Positions 35,618 to 49,400 are shown, counted from the first letter of the stretch. The stretch is DNA of 64,000 nucleotides from Allantophomopsis cytisporea (GCA_024752435.1 CP103037.1:124001-188000); one strand, 5' to 3'. A program made the numbers and translations. The notes: a model not told the origin generated them from the sequence alone.

Positions 35618-37519
35618 CTATTTCCGAACCCACCGGAACCTCACACTCCCCGGATCCCTCATCTTTACCGTAAGCTTAATCTCACTATCCCTCGCAACAT
35701 CCTCACACCTTGCCCTAGCACACTCAACGCTCTCCCCAACGTTAGGAATAACCTGCACTCTCCACTCAGCAAATAACGCTACAAGCACAGCCACGAACTC
35801 GACCTGAGCGAATTTCTTTCCGGGGCAGACACGCGGACCGTCCGCGAAGGGGATATAGGAGCCCTTGATAGGAGTCATCAGCTCCTCGACGGGAGATGCA
35901 CCATTGGAGGTGGCGGCGGCCGTGATCCAACGGCCTGGAACCCAGCTCATGGCGCGGGAGCCCCAGTATTCGGGCAGCGTGTGTAGGGCGACGCTATTGC
36001 AGTGGACATGCGTGTGTGGTGGGACGGTCAGCTCTCTGCCGTCGTAGGTGACGGTAGCTGGTGCGGCGCCTGTTTCTTTTGGGAGTTGGACTACTGGGCC
36101 GTAGAGACGCAGGGTTTCGTACTGTGGTGGTGTGAGCTCTTGTCACAATCGAAGATGCATATTTTAAGGGTAAGGAGGAATTTGGGACTTACCATGACGG
36201 CTAAACAGCGCTGGAGCTGCGGGTATATTTTCTGGTACTGAAGAGGCTGTTCAAGGTCGAGATCCTTTGTTTCAAGCGCGTTCGCAGCGAGAACAGCGTC
36301 TATTTCCTCGCCTATCCACTCCTGCCACTCTGGATGTGCAGCGAAGAGGAAGATAGTGTAAGCAATGGTGTTGGCAGTAGATTCGTGGCCTGCGAGGTTG
36401 AACATGAAGATGTTGCCGTAGATCTCCGAGTCACTAAGCCCATTACCCAAGATCCGTTTTCCAGCCCCAATGCCTGCTTCCTCCATCTTGCTGGGAGAGT
36501 CGGGTTTCTGCGCGTCCTTTGAGTTTCGTATTAATGCCCTCAGCAAATTCTCGTGCCCCTCGTTATCCACGTTCCGGCGCTCGGCTTCCACCATTTCCAC
36601 CATATAGTTTCTAAACTCCTGGCCGGCCACGCGCGCCGCTTCAAGACGACGAGAGAGCCGTGGGGCATATTTGGGGATTTTGGCCGTCATAGCGATCAAG
36701 AAGATGTTGTCGAGTACGCTAGCTACGCAGTCTCGGTAGTTCAGCGTGTGGCCTGCATCTGGTTTTTCCATTGCACTGCGGAAACGATAATTTAACCCGA
36801 GACCAGCCCAGGTGAGGATGTGCAGGCCAAGTGCCATGGTGTCCGAGGGGACGGTTGATTGTACTTTTTCTTCCGTCTCGTGCCAGTATTCCAACATCTG
36901 CCGTGCTTGAGACAGGGATTCATTCCAGACCAGTTCGCTGTTACGTTCGTTGAATGGCGGCGATGCGATTTTGCGGTGTCTTTGCCATTCGTTTCCTTCA
37001 GTCTGGCAAATAAGTTAGGTTCGATAGGTAGCCATTTAATAAAACAATATCTTACTGTGGCAAGGTTTTTTCCGAAGACATTGACGATCGCTGTAATTGG
37101 TCAGGATCGCTCAGCAGTTATACGACACAAGACATACCGAGCATAGCCATTGGCTTCTGGAAACCCCCCTTCTTCGAGACAACTTGAGTGATAACTTCAG
37201 CATCAGCAACAAACAATTGAACGCCGACGGGCGTGACGAGAGCGAATATCCTCCCAAGCTCTTCATGAGTGCTCGACTTCTCATGAAACTGCCAGCCATG
37301 GGCTTGAACCTTCATCCAGCGCCAACCTTCAAAGGAAAACCTGCTAGTGATTGGTGAAGCGAGTAGGTGCAGTATTGTCCAAAGGATACTGAACTGCCCG
37401 ATAGGACTGAATATAATCGGGACTTCCATTGTCTTGGCAATCTTGTAATTCTTCCACATTAGAGATGCTTGGTAGCATACATAGCAAGCTATGGAGAGGG
37501 CGAATATTGATAACAACAT
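35618..37519 (-). CDS. Cytochrome P450 monooxygenase
   Basis: Minus strand. Exons 37138-37519, 37056-37090 (35 nt), 36193-37002 and 35618-36136 give an intact 581-residue enzyme. An N-terminal membrane helix anchors it in the endoplasmic reticulum. The C-helix WQRHRKIASPPFNE (heme propionate contact), I-helix AGHESTAN (oxygen activation), K-helix ETLR (ExxR) and heme loop FADGPRVCPG (axial Cys) are all present. It would hydroxylate or epoxidise a lipophilic substrate with a reductase partner; substrate unknown. The last intron uses an acceptor at AAGAG to keep frame with LTPPQYETLR. A Zn2Cys6 regulator starts 1.1 kb away in the opposite direction and may control it. Confidence 0.95.
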
Positions 37520-38072
37520 TCTTATCTTGTTGCTGATGTTGATGATAGGTAGTAGAGTTTGTGTAGTCGGTAGAAATAGACGGCAGTAGTGATTGATGGT
37601 GGAAAGTCAAAACGATCTTGATGTGGCTGCCAACGATATGGAAAGAGGTAATAATGACGGATAGTCGAATAACGAATGGCTTTGATATGATTGAAAGGAC
37701 GGTATTGGCACGTGTCTATTCTGATGTGAAGCACTTGTGGAAGAGCAGCATCTTCAACGCGGATGATACTATCTAAATAAGAAGATTATGTGTCGTGAGA
37801 GTACGAAAGTTTGAAAGAGCAAGGAGTAGCAAAGGAAAAGGATCAACAGCTGCGAGTACCGCGTACATACGCGCCTCGGTAATGTTGATGAGTTAAGATA
37901 AGATAAGCACTCAACTATGCATGGGACTAATCTACTTATGATGTTTAATCCGTACCTAAAGAATGTTTGATGTGCGCACAATGCGTACTGCCTACTAAAT
38001 TTCTATATGAAGTATGGGGCTTGCGTATACATACGAAATGTAAAGCTACCTTATTCGTTCGTATGGGGTAAA

Positions 38073-38122
38073 GCGAGATTATGCGAGATTATGCGAGATT
38101 ATGCGAGATATGGCGAGATACG
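38073..38122 (+). repeat. Five tandem 10-bp units GCGAGATNNN
   Basis: Three identical GCGAGATTAT units, then GCGAGATATG and GCGAGATACG, with no gaps. The 10-bp period places every unit on about the same face of the helix. Position between a divergent P450 and regulator suggests, but does not prove, a binding array. Confidence 0.85.
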
Positions 38123-38594
38123 AAATACGGGATACGAGGATACCATTGGCTCGCTGTGGGCATTCGGTGGCACTTGCTTGCATTCATCGGCACGCTAAGT
38201 CAATTTGAGTTCAATTCAATCTGAAATCAGCCGACCTCATTGGTTGACGATATGCGAGTACGGGCGCGAATGCGATATACGAAGTACGAGAGCTAATATC
38301 GACTTAGAGCCTGACGCTGAGACTCACCTGGTGCACTACGTTACCTTATCCCTAGTAGTGAATGTGAGCAATGCCCGGCTCCCAACTGCTTCCAGTCATG
38401 CCTACCTATCTCTCCCTCATCTCGTGCGGAGAGATCCTTTGCTCTACCTTTATATATGTATGTACGAAGTCCGAGGTCAGTGAAGGCTCAACATCGTATT
38501 ACTATACGAATACGTGTTGTACGATGCTCCATTACGCTTGATTACATACCTTGAACACCAAATAGCGGAGAGCGAGCGCGAGGAACATTCTTAT

Positions 38595-38632
38595 TCTCAT
38601 TCTCAGTCTCAGTCTCAGTCTCAGTCTCAGTC
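38595..38632 (+). repeat. TCTCAG hexanucleotide run
   Basis: TCTCAT followed by five TCTCAG copies, ending 7 bases before the regulator start codon, so it lies in the 5' leader. Confidence 0.9.
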
Positions 38633-38638
38633 CCGGTC

Positions 38639-40126
38639 ATGAAGTCTGTTGCTCGCCGTCCACATCGCAAGACGAGGACTGGCTGCAAAACGTGTAAGGG
38701 CAGGAAAATTAAGGTGAGTTGATCACGTGCTTCTCCATTCTCACTCATGGTCTCACCAATAAATAAATAAATAACCACTTACCCATGTTTTCTTTTTTGT
38801 TCTTTTCTGCTTCTTACATCTTTCATGCTATGTTCTTTATCATCGCTTGCTCTCGTTAACGACACCATGATTTTACTCGTTTATTTCTGGTTCTTGATTC
38901 TTTTCTACCTACTTCCTATTTGAAGGGTTTCTGAAAGAGCAGCCAGTGAATCGAATTCCAGATGCACATCCCACTAATATCGCCTACAACAGTGCGACGA
39001 GCAGAGGCCATCATGTCAGAACTGTATTAGACATTCCATCCGATGTGACTACCTCTCTATTCCTCCCCAGAGTGAGAGTCCGCAAGACACCCATCTCCAC
39101 AGCGGCAATCCCTCCAATGGAGCTCTTAGATATGGCCATTCTCCTCTATCTCATTCGGACGCCGCCTACACCCCGTTACAGAGTCCTCCTCAAGCACCAG
39201 GCCTAAACATGTTTCACCTAGAGCTCATCCACAATTACACAACCTCAACCTGCTTCACAATGAACAATGACCCAGCGATGAAAGCTCTCTGGCGCATTAA
39301 TATTGTCCAACTAGCCTTCAAGTGGGATTTTGTCATGTACGCGATTCTGGCCCTCTCAGCCCTGCATCTCAGTCACTTCCGGCCGTCAAGAGCAGAATAC
39401 TATATCGCACAAGGACGCCTCCTCCACCAACACGGCCTACGCATCGTAACGCCGCTCCTCCTGAACGTCCAGGACTCCAACTGCGAGGCAGTCTACATCT
39501 TCACAGCACTAACCTGCATCATCACTCTCTCCCTGCCCCGTGACCCAACCTCAATTCTCCTCGTACACGAGACTGGTGTGGCCGAATGGCTAACTATGTT
39601 CCGCGGCACCCGCTCGATCATCACGAACTCCTCGCACGTGCTCGAAAATGGCGTCCTCGCGCCCATGTTCGTAGCAGGCGCGCGCCGCGCAGCATTCCGC
39701 GATGTGCCGGCCGTGACTGGCACCCCCGAGGACGAGGCGCTGAATGACCTGGCGGAGCTAATCAGACGCTCGACTCCCGCGCATGATACAGAGGGCCTGC
39801 GTATCTACATAGAGGCCGTCGAGGAGCTGCGCAAGAGCTTCTCGGTTTCCTATGCTGAAGGCTTCCGGTCGTATGACTCGGCTGATGTCTATATCTGGCT
39901 ATTCCGTATTGCCGATGAGTACTTAGTGCGCTTGCAGCTGCGTAGTCAGGAGAGTCTTGTCATCTTTGCGTTTTATTGTGTCGTGCTTAAGAGGTTTGAG
40001 GGCGCGTGGTGGATGAAGGGGTGGAGTGCACATTTGTTGAATCGGATTTTTACGTTGTTGGATGAGGAGCATCGGAGTTGGGTTAGATGGCCTATTGAAG
40101 AGACGGGGTGGATTTATGATGGGTGA
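38639..40126 (+). CDS. Zn2Cys6 fungal transcription factor
   Basis: Exons 38639-38713 and 38993-40126 give 402 residues. The 279-bp intron (GTGAGT...CACTAATAT...CAACAG) falls inside the zinc cluster: exon 1 ends GCKTCKGRKIK and exon 2 begins CDEQRPSCQNCIRHSIRC, completing the six cysteines that bind two zinc ions. After a Ser/Pro/Gln linker comes the regulatory helix bundle of this class (ELIHNYTTST, LALSALHLSHFRP). It should bind CGG-type sites in promoters and switch on nearby genes. Divergence from a P450 suggests a local regulator, perhaps also of itself. Confidence 0.93.
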
Positions 40127-42229
40127 GGGATGGTGAGATTTGGCGCGATTGGTGTATGGGTGTTGGTGTTGTACCAGTAGAATCCGTTATTGTAGATACG
40201 TTTGGTAGATAGTATAATTGTGAATATAATTTCTGCACTCTGAAGGCCCAGATCTGCTGTTGACGGCCACAGACGTCATATCTGCGCAACTGAGGGGCGC
40301 ATAAGCGACATTCGAAGAAAGTGCCAAAGTAGGAAGGAGGCTCAACAATGTCGATATCTATCTAACCTCAAATCTCTTCCAAAAATAATCCTCGCCGTAC
40401 TGTGTACAAGTACCATGTACCAATCCTCACCTCTCAGACCACCTCAACAGCTCCACTCATCAAGACCAAGCCAAGCCATCGAATCCACATCCGTCGTATC
40501 TATTATCCAAAATGGATGCACCATGTACCTGACTAGCACCGCATCGAGCAAGAAGACATGCATCTGATCATCTGTAAATACACTTAATTTAAGGTAAACA
40601 AGCTTAACGCTCCGCGGCAAGGCCACTGCTGGATATAAACGAGATTTCTTGGGTGGGTGTCGAAGAGCCTTCTTGATTTACCTGCCCAGCACGTGGATTA
40701 GGCCTTCGTATATGTGCGTTTGGGTACATGTGTAGTTGGCTTGTGCATACCTGGATATTTAGGGGAGGGCTGATGAATTGCTACTTCTGTATCTACTTTC
40801 CGGATACATTATATACATGCATGCGTACGTACATATATAGTGCAGTGTGGAAATACAGTTACTTACTTCCTCCGTGAAGCATTCTCTTCCCTGCTACTCG
40901 GAGCCCGCCGGACTGTCCGTCAATTTACTTTCCTCCTTCTGTCGACATCAACTTCACAAGCGAGTCTAAAATCTGAGTTTCATCGAGGTGGCGAATAGCA
41001 TGATCGACGCTCGAGGTAGCTTGTACGATGAGATTTCCGTGCTTTGTTTTTACTGTGGTCTGATGTTGATGTTGATGCTGGACTATTAGGACGCTATTCT
41101 GGAGATCCGTGAGTGTATCTCCTATCCTTGTATGAGGTCTTGGCGTTTAGATCTAAGCGACTGCCGTGTTTTTGTTAGATTGGATTTGACTGGATTGGAT
41201 TGGGGATTTTGGATCTATGGATTGGAGTGAGGTATAATACATGCGCGCATGTGGAAGTCCATCGGCTATGTATGTGCATGAAGAGGAGTTACATCGTGAG
41301 AGCACGCTGTTGAGGATGAGAATGAGGAATCGGCTCCAGAAGATGAGGAAGTCATGGGTTCCGGTGAGAAATAGGGGATTGAATGTGACCGGGCCCTGTA
41401 TGAAGGATGAAGAAGGAAAAGAGACCACTGTACATTTGTTTAAGTGGCATTATGAGTGAGATCCAATATGTACCTTACCTCACAATAGTGGATAAGATAG
41501 AAAGTGAGGCCGAAACAAATCATCGGGAGGCAATTCTGCTCCGAGGGTGGGGCAAGAAGCTAGCAGCGATTTCACAGTGCCGCCGAAGCGGAAGTCAAAT
41601 TCAGAGCCCCTCGACCTTGTCGACGAGATGGAAGTCAGATATATTCTATCAATGCCACTGAGATCTACACGTGTTTCACGGGGAATAAGAGCCGTATTTT
41701 TGCGGATGTGCGTATCGTACTCACTTCGTCAGATAAGGCTCGGTCCGGGAAGTTTGCGATTCTAGCTTTGGGGGGTAGATTGGAATGTAGAGCTTTGTTG
41801 AGCTTGTATGGACGACTGTGACATGTTGATATTGTGTTGGATGCGCTTTTCTACACAGTTGAATGAAGATGTCAGGCGAATTCCCATGATGAGGATTATT
41901 TAGGGGTTATGCTTAAATGCACGTGGTATATGTAAATAGAATGTACATGTCGGAGTTAAGGTGGGAAACAAGGTAGAAGATTATGTACCTACATACCTGC
42001 CCAGGTAATCATTTATCATACTACGCATACCATGATCTTATCAAGCTCATTCGTGTACTCTCGAATAGACATGTGGGTATAATCCGAAACGAGTGGTCTT
42101 CAGGATAAATAGACATTTAGGCTCGGGAATGCTTCCGGGGAATCATGAACTGTACATGGAATGTGGTACAGTTGCATTACACAGTACATTGTTGATGAGA
42201 TGACTTTTGAGTGATATCAAGGTCAAGGC

Positions 42230-42270
42230 CATGGTCATGGTCATGGTCATGGTCATGGTCATGGTCATGG
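42230..42270 (+). repeat. CATGGT hexanucleotide microsatellite
   Basis: About 6.8 copies of CATGGT, followed by a degenerate ACGAGG run to 42288. Confidence 0.9.
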
Positions 42271-42456
42271 ACGAGGACGAGGGCGAGGATATTGACGTCT
42301 TGGCAATTGTTGAATTGCGTACACTTGTTGTTCATCCATATACAACAGGTAGGATGTTTTACTTATGAATTGCGTATCTGAATTGCTGGATTTGATTTGT
42401 GCAACTATTTTCAAACAATCCAATGCATTGCGCATGTACTCCTTATGCACATATGT

Positions 42457-42480
42457 ACATACATACATACATACATACAT
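42457..42480 (+). repeat. ACAT tetranucleotide run
   Basis: Six perfect copies of ACAT. Confidence 0.9.
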
Positions 42481-43933
42481 ATCATATGCATAGATACACA
42501 CATGGTATTCAGGGGCAAATTCGGACTGAACTCCACCTACGTAGTACGTACAAGTGTATACACATGGTGTACATGGTGTACTTGTTGTAAATGTGTGTAC
42601 ATGACTGAGACGGTATGTCGAGTCCAACCGATACATCCTTCCATGGTCGCAGTCTCCCTTTTATCTACACCAGATACTCCATATCGATGTACCACTTACA
42701 TACGTGTACAATGGCGAGTCCAACAGACAATCCTCCATCCTTTTGTCCCCGGCTCAATACGACGCTCCATCAATCTCCACTTTCCAAATTCCCATCCAAA
42801 TACCCATTAGCGCCTGGAGGGTCGATATCGATATACATAATCTCAATCGATAAATGCAAGGTACGACTACTTACTCCATAATCGCCCAACCAATAATATC
42901 CAAAGCGGTTCTTCACCATCCTCCAAACCCTTCAAAAATGTCATGACCGAAAGATACCTCTCCTCGTTACCTGTCATCAACAGGGCACGGCCACATAAGC
43001 TACGGATGACAGATGACGGGTGGGCGTGAGGGTGAAGGTGAAGGGTGATGGCTGAGTCCTCGTTCAGCCATCGGAATATCCAACGTCCCCTGGCCCCGGC
43101 AGCGCGCCAAGCCCTACTACCAGGTACTACTTACGTCTTTGCTCTCACATCCTGGACGACCAGCACTGCAAATTGGCGATCCTTATCTTCGAATCCACTT
43201 GCGCCCCAGCATTTCAACCGCCCAGCGCAAAACAAAGTCTAGTTCTCCCTCGTATATGAGTACAAAGTATGTATGTACTCTTTAGACGAACCATGTCCTT
43301 CCCTGCACATTTGCTGCCCATGCGGCTTATTCTTGGAGTGTCGTATGTGCCGCTTTCAAACTCATTTTTACGCACCAAAAAAGAAACCGGAGCAGATTCA
43401 GTCGAAGGACTAAAACATTTCAGAGCACGCAAAGACCCATTAAATTGCCTCAACCGCTGGGCCCATTGGATGCATGTGGGTCTAGAAGCTACCTCTGACG
43501 GGAAATAGAGTTGCATCGCACCGATACGCTCGATGGAGAGGTCCTGGATGATGCTGGGAGATACTGGACTGCACTGATCCAAAGACTTGCCTTGTAGCCG
43601 GTCGGAAGATATTTACGATAACTGTCCACGGTTGATGTCTCCCAACTACGTAGTAGTGAGATGTATTTCCTGTGTGTAGGGACGTACTACTGTGTACACC
43701 TAAGTATAACACGAGCACAGCACATGGTCTATCAACTAACGCAGAGGCCGGGAAAGACAGTCCGCCTGAGCTGAGACCATACGGTAAGTACATCTCACCT
43801 TATATACTCATATCGCCATGCGAGGTACAGCTCTCATTTCTTCCCTCTCAATCCACTCCTTCTTTTCTCATTCCTATGGTCTGACGCTCTTTTCTCCTCT
43901 CGATCTGTCGTTACTGTCTGTCTTCCATTCACA

Positions 43934-45451
43934 ATGCGCTCCTCGATCCAATGGTCGTTGGCCTTCTCCACCGCCGTCTTGGCGGCCAGACCTTTTCTAA
44001 ATGAACCAGATACTGGTCTTCAGACCTTCTTGGGGAATTCTACCCCATCTGAGGCTTCTGGTGTTCTGATTGATCTCGACGATATTGTTACCATTCCGGA
44101 TTTCGACTTCGCTGCTAGATCGTATCTGCCCAGTAAGAACTACTCGTACTACAGGACTGGAGCGGCTGGAGAGTATAGTAAGTTATTTTTTCATAACCTT
44201 ATGCTGTGATCGTCCTGCATAACTATTCTTGTGATCACCACATCGCATTATGTCTTGTCATGCTGTGTAATGTATCACAGATACATATATATTTTATATT
44301 CGTTCATCTTCATGTGCCTATGCTTACTCTACCCTCACAGCATACCGTGAGAACCTCGAGACCTTCAATAAGGTCAAGCTACGCCCCCGAGTTCTTCGAG
44401 ATATTACCAATGTCCTGAACACATTGAAGTATGCCGCATTATCCTACACAAAGACCTAATGACTAATGATTGTAGCACCACAATTCTGGGGTACAACTTC
44501 ACTGCCCCCTTCTTCATCTCCCCGGCAGCAAAGGCAGGTTATGGCAATGAAGCGGCCGAAGTAGGTCTAGTTCAGGGTGCCAACACCGGCGGAATCCTCT
44601 ACATTGTATGTATACGACCAACACCAATCTATTTTAAACCTACCAAAGTGCAAGAACACTAACACCTACAGCCGTCCCTCTTCGCATCCCTCTCCATCTC
44701 CGAGATCGCCGCTGCAAAAGCAGATGGCCAGGTGACGTTCCAGCAGGTAAGCTACTCCTCCCAAGCCCCACCCAATTCGCTCAGAACAAAAGATTGACTT
44801 CGCCAGCTCTACGTCCGCGGCGACAAAGCCAGCATCCAAAAGCATATCGACGAAGCCGAAGAAGCCGGTAGCAAAGCCATCGTTTGGTCAGTCGATAACG
44901 CATGGGACTCAGCCCGAGCCCGCCGCGAGCGCTGGAATCCCACTGCCGCTGACTGGGACTACCCAGCGCACACGTGGGACCTGTACGAGGAGATCAAGAA
45001 CATGACGAATCTGCCGGTTATCCCGAAGGGCATCCAGACTGTCGAGGATGCATTGCTGGCTGTTCAGCATGGCGCACCGGCGATTTATGTTTCGAATCAT
45101 GGTGGACGTCAACTCGATACCGTGCAGAGTACCATGGAGGTCATCCTTGAGATCTACGAGAATGCGCCGCAGGTCTTTAACCAGACTGAGGTGCTTGCTG
45201 ATTGTGGGGTTAGATACGGTACTGATGTGTTGAAGTTGTTGGCTATGGGTGTCAAGGCTGTGGGCCTGGGAAGACCTTTCATGTACTCCAATATCTATGG
45301 TGCTGATGGTGTTGCGAAGCTTGTGGAGCTTATGAAGGACGAGATCATTGCTGATGCTGGCAACCTTGGTATCGCGGATTTGGCTGATATCACGCCTGCT
45401 TCGTTGAATCTGAAGTGGTTGTTGCCTTATATCTATCAGATGGGTTCTTAG
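43934..45451 (+). CDS. Secreted FMN-dependent alpha-hydroxy-acid dehydrogenase/oxidase
   Basis: Exons 43934-44177, 44341-44428, 44476-44605, 44672-44746 and 44807-45451 give an intact 393-residue protein. A signal peptide (about residues 1-18, ending LAARPF) opens it; there is no cytochrome b5 domain, so it is not a flavocytochrome b2. The TIM-barrel FMN fold shows LRPRVLRDI, FFISPAAKAG (FMN phosphate side), QLYVRGD, and the active site YVSNHGGRQLD with the catalytic His and substrate-binding Arg, followed by ADCGVRYGTDVLK and GLGRPF. It would oxidise L-lactate or a related hydroxy acid to the keto acid. An extracellular or vesicular place is inferred from the leader. Confidence 0.93.
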
Positions 45452-46404
45452 GTTGATTGGCGGTGTTGTGGGATTTATCATGGCTTGTATGGGATATGTG
45501 AGGATTGATGGATATATGAGAATGAGGATTATCTACTTTGTGTAATGTGTTTTTAGATATAGACCGAAGGTGGATTTAGTTTTGAGCGGATTATTTGTCA
45601 TGTAACTTTTATTCATGTTCCTTTACTACAACCCCATACTTCCATCACATCAATGTACGTCTTCAATGCCAAGAGAACCAAGCTAGAGCCTCAACCCCCC
45701 GACCCCGCCAGATCTCAACTAGATGATCAATCGACGCCGTCCCTTCTCCTCACATCCCCACCTCGCGATCGCCATCCATCGTGGCACGTGCAGCATCACT
45801 AAATCGCAAAGCAGACATGATCCGCCTTCAATCTGCGATCTACGATCTACACATCTACCCAAGTGGTCTGTCCAGCAGAAGTTGCGAGTCGAGCTATAAG
45901 CGCACGTCGTTCAGCCTTTCGCTAACTGCAGATCTCCCTTGCTTCGCGTACCTCACATAAGTGAATTGCTTGTCTATGCCGTACATACTGCACGAGGTGC
46001 CAACAGATAAGGCTTGACGGTGCATGCAGTAGCTGAGATATTGTTTACATGATACGTTGACTTTGTATCTCGTTGGTTTACACATTCGGTCATCGCAAGA
46101 CGTACGTACGCAGGTATATGTACAGTGCCTGAAATAAATCTGCGCAGTTTTTTCTTTTTTCTTTCTCTCGTGTTTCACGCTAAAAAGAGGAAATAAGGTT
46201 TTGTAGGTGATTGTTTTCTTTTGCCTCTTTGTGTTTCGGATGTTACTTGCTGCAGGGAACGAACTCTATTGCCTACCTGACTTCTCACCACTCAATTGAC
46301 GACCCAATCAACTGGTCCTTGCCCTGCTGTTCCGGCTGCTATTTTTACTACCATTTCTATCATCATCTCGAGACGGCCTCACTCCAATCGTCGCCCACCA
46401 TCCA
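45452..46404. other. Intergenic, 1.0 kb
   Basis: Lies between convergent genes; no supported gene. An ACGTACGTACG run is at about 46100. Confidence 0.45.
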
Positions 46405-49400
46405 CTAGACTTCATCACACTCCCTGCACTGATGCGTTGATGCCCTTTTCCCCATCTCACCTTCAGAATCCGGCCATACGTTCTCATTCCATGTCGTCGG
46501 GAACGACTTATACATCTCACTGTCCCTAATTGGCTCATCTAGATCTATGAGACCCATTTCTCCTTTCTCCCCCGTCATCCTTTTGGCGCCCCAAAGCATA
46601 ATGAGGGGAATGGTCTCTTCGATCTTGAGTCTAGCACCACGCTCAGTAAGAGCCTTAGCACTAGCCCATGACCCGCTTCGAATTGCCTTTTGCAAGGCAC
46701 TGATGCCATCGACATCCTCGAGGTTTACGCAGGCATCGCTCTCGAGTAGTTTTGCAATGATGCCTTCTTGTTTTTCACCAATCACGGCAAAATGTAAGGG
46801 CGTTCGACCGAGAATATCGCGGAGGTTAGTTTTGGCACCTTGTTCGAGGAGGAAAATAGCCGGTTGGCTTACTACGCCTCTGCTCTTGTTGCATGCTATA
46901 TGTAGAGGGGTAAAGCCTGCATCATCTTGGACATTCAGTCTAGTCGAAAAGTCGGCATGGTGACCAGCGATTAATTTTAGCATCGAATCATTATTCCGAT
47001 ACTTAGCAGCTAGGTGCAAGATTGTTCTTCCTGCATTGTCCTTTCTGTCCATCACGTCAATGAGCGGAATCAACCTTCTTAGAAAATTTTTGGATTCGTT
47101 GTCTACTGCGGTGTGTAACATGGTCTGACCCTTTGTACTGAAGGTGTTCAGGTCGATTGCAGGACTATAAGTTACCGCACCGTCTGGTAGAACAATGGTC
47201 GTTAGTCTCGTTCGGAATTAGATATTTACCTAATACTTACAAGTTTCTTTTTCGTTAGATCTCTGATCCATCGAGTATTCTAAAAGGAGTTCGAACATCC
47301 CTAGCCTACCCTCTCTAACAGCTAGATGGATCGGGGTTAAGCCAACGCCATCTTTCATATTAAGCAGAGGCTTGACTTGAATTAAAAGCTTGACAGTTGA
47401 AAAATGGTTGGATAATATTGCCAAATGTAGACCAGTAGTATTGCCATACGACTGGCTGGGTAAGTTTGGATAATTGGCCAAGAGCCAATTTAGAAATGCT
47501 TGAAGCCCAAAAGCACCTGAAAATCTCGTTAGTAACAGATGGTATAGGGTCCCAATGAAGCTCTTACTAGCTATCAGGTAGAACATTTGTTCGATCCTCA
47601 TCAAATTAGAGAGGCTAAACATGTGCCTGTCCACGTATTGATAGATTGGCGGATCAGCTTGGGAGACCGGCACAGTTCTTCTTAACTGCAAACTTCCTTC
47701 ACGGGCTCCACCTGCGAAAAGTACACTCTTAACCGCTTTGACCGCCATCGTCATGACAGTAGATGTCCAACCCCCAGTATACCATGCTGATCCATAACTT
47801 TCCGTAGTCCGTAATAAGTCATGGAACGAGAGTGTTGAGAAGTCTTCGCACCATTGCACGAGGTGGTTATACCAAGTGCTTTTAGCTGTCTCTGCGTGTG
47901 ACCACGACAATTGACAATGCATTGGCCACTCTGACAATGCATAGTCCAGAAAACCGAAGCCTGTTACCGCGAATGCAATTGCGCTTTCAGTCTGCTGAGC
48001 AGGATTCTCAATTATATCAGAGATCAGAAGCTTGATGTATTTCAAAGTTGCCTCGGGTGGTGTAAAAAATGGCCGTAAGACGGAAAAGAGGTCTCCAATC
48101 GCTTTTACACAGCAGAATGCCAAAAGTTCATGTATTTCCGAATTGTCGTACTCGTCCGACTTTTGCTCTCGAATGAACTCGACGATGGAAATATGCCCGA
48201 ACTCGAATGTGTCTGTTGCAGTATTCAAGACTACCACATGGCAGCAAGCTGAAAGTATATCTTCATAGGTGGGCTGCGAGGTATAGTCCTTCAAGCCCGG
48301 CTGAACTGCTTTCACTATCTCATGAGACTTCAAGCGGCCTTTCGAACCAATAATCCAACTGATCGTGCGTCGTGCGAGCTGTTTTCGGTACAGGCGTTGT
48401 TTATCAATAAGATTGAACAGACCTTTATAAAGGTCGAGGAGGGTTTCCGGAAGCTCATCTAAGGCCTGTTTTACTAACTCTGGATCATCTTCTGCACAAA
48501 TCCATCGTATAGCCATTTCCACATAACGAAACCTGAATAATAAGTATTAAAATGGCTGTAATTGCTTCATAGAATGAAACAAGATGGCTTTATAAGAGAC
48601 TCACATTCCGTATGCTCTGCCAACCAATTTCTCCTTAATCTGCGACTTCACTTGTTTGTCAAGTCTTGAATTGCCTGCCATCCGGCTTTCGACTTCTAGA
48701 TCAATGTATTCCTTCATATCAAGCCTCGTATGATCTTCTGTAATCTCAATAGACGGTACTAAGTTCAGGAAACCGGCAATGCGAGATTCATATCTGCTGG
48801 AAACCAATATCTTCAGAACACCAAGACTGTTTTTGGACAAGTATATTAGTGATTGGCGCAAATAGTGGAAGTCTTCAACTGAAACTTCATCCAAACCATC
48901 CAGAATAATGGTAGTCTGCCGCCCGTTGTTGAAACTGACCATTTTCAATATCAGTTGGACTATATTGTTGTAGGTGATGTCTGAGCGGTCACGTTCCTTC
49001 TTCCAATACTTCAACGCAGAAGCTCCTTCTTCCGTCATAGCAAGCTGTTGAAGCAGGTTTCCCAGAATATCTAACGGCTGGTCTCGAGGTGCAGATGATC
49101 CGGAACAATAATAGTAAGCTAGAGATCCCTTGTATGAAGACCGATACAGCCCACGAACGTGGTTTATAATTGTGGAGGTCAGTACCGTTTTGCCTCGACC
49201 AAGTCCGCTGTAAATCCAAAGTCCGCAGGAAACTGGACTTTCAATCCAGTCGCGAAACTTCAGATCTCGAAGAATCCATTTCCCAGAGTTTTCGTATGCT
49301 TTGTTCCGTACATCGGCATGAGCAACTGCCATTTCAGTTTTTGAGAACCAACTAAGAACCTCGTCGTACTTCATCTCTTCTTCGAATCTGACAGCCATTA

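Larger units (their letters stand above)
37520..38638. promoter_or_regulatory. Bidirectional promoter of P450 and Zn2Cys6 regulator
   Basis: 1.12 kb between opposite start codons. It contains a five-unit 10-bp tandem array (38073-38122) and a hexanucleotide run directly before the regulator ATG. No gene in it is supported. Confidence 0.55.
40127..43933. other. Gene-free 3.8 kb with simple repeats
   Basis: The largest stretch without a gene. Short open frames on both strands lack domain or splice support, and several run through microsatellites. It holds hexamer and tetramer runs listed separately. Confidence 0.55.

Noticed and set aside
42265..42810. Open frames across the microsatellite region
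   Set aside because: Composed largely of repeat-encoded His/Tyr/Thr tracts; no splice or domain support.
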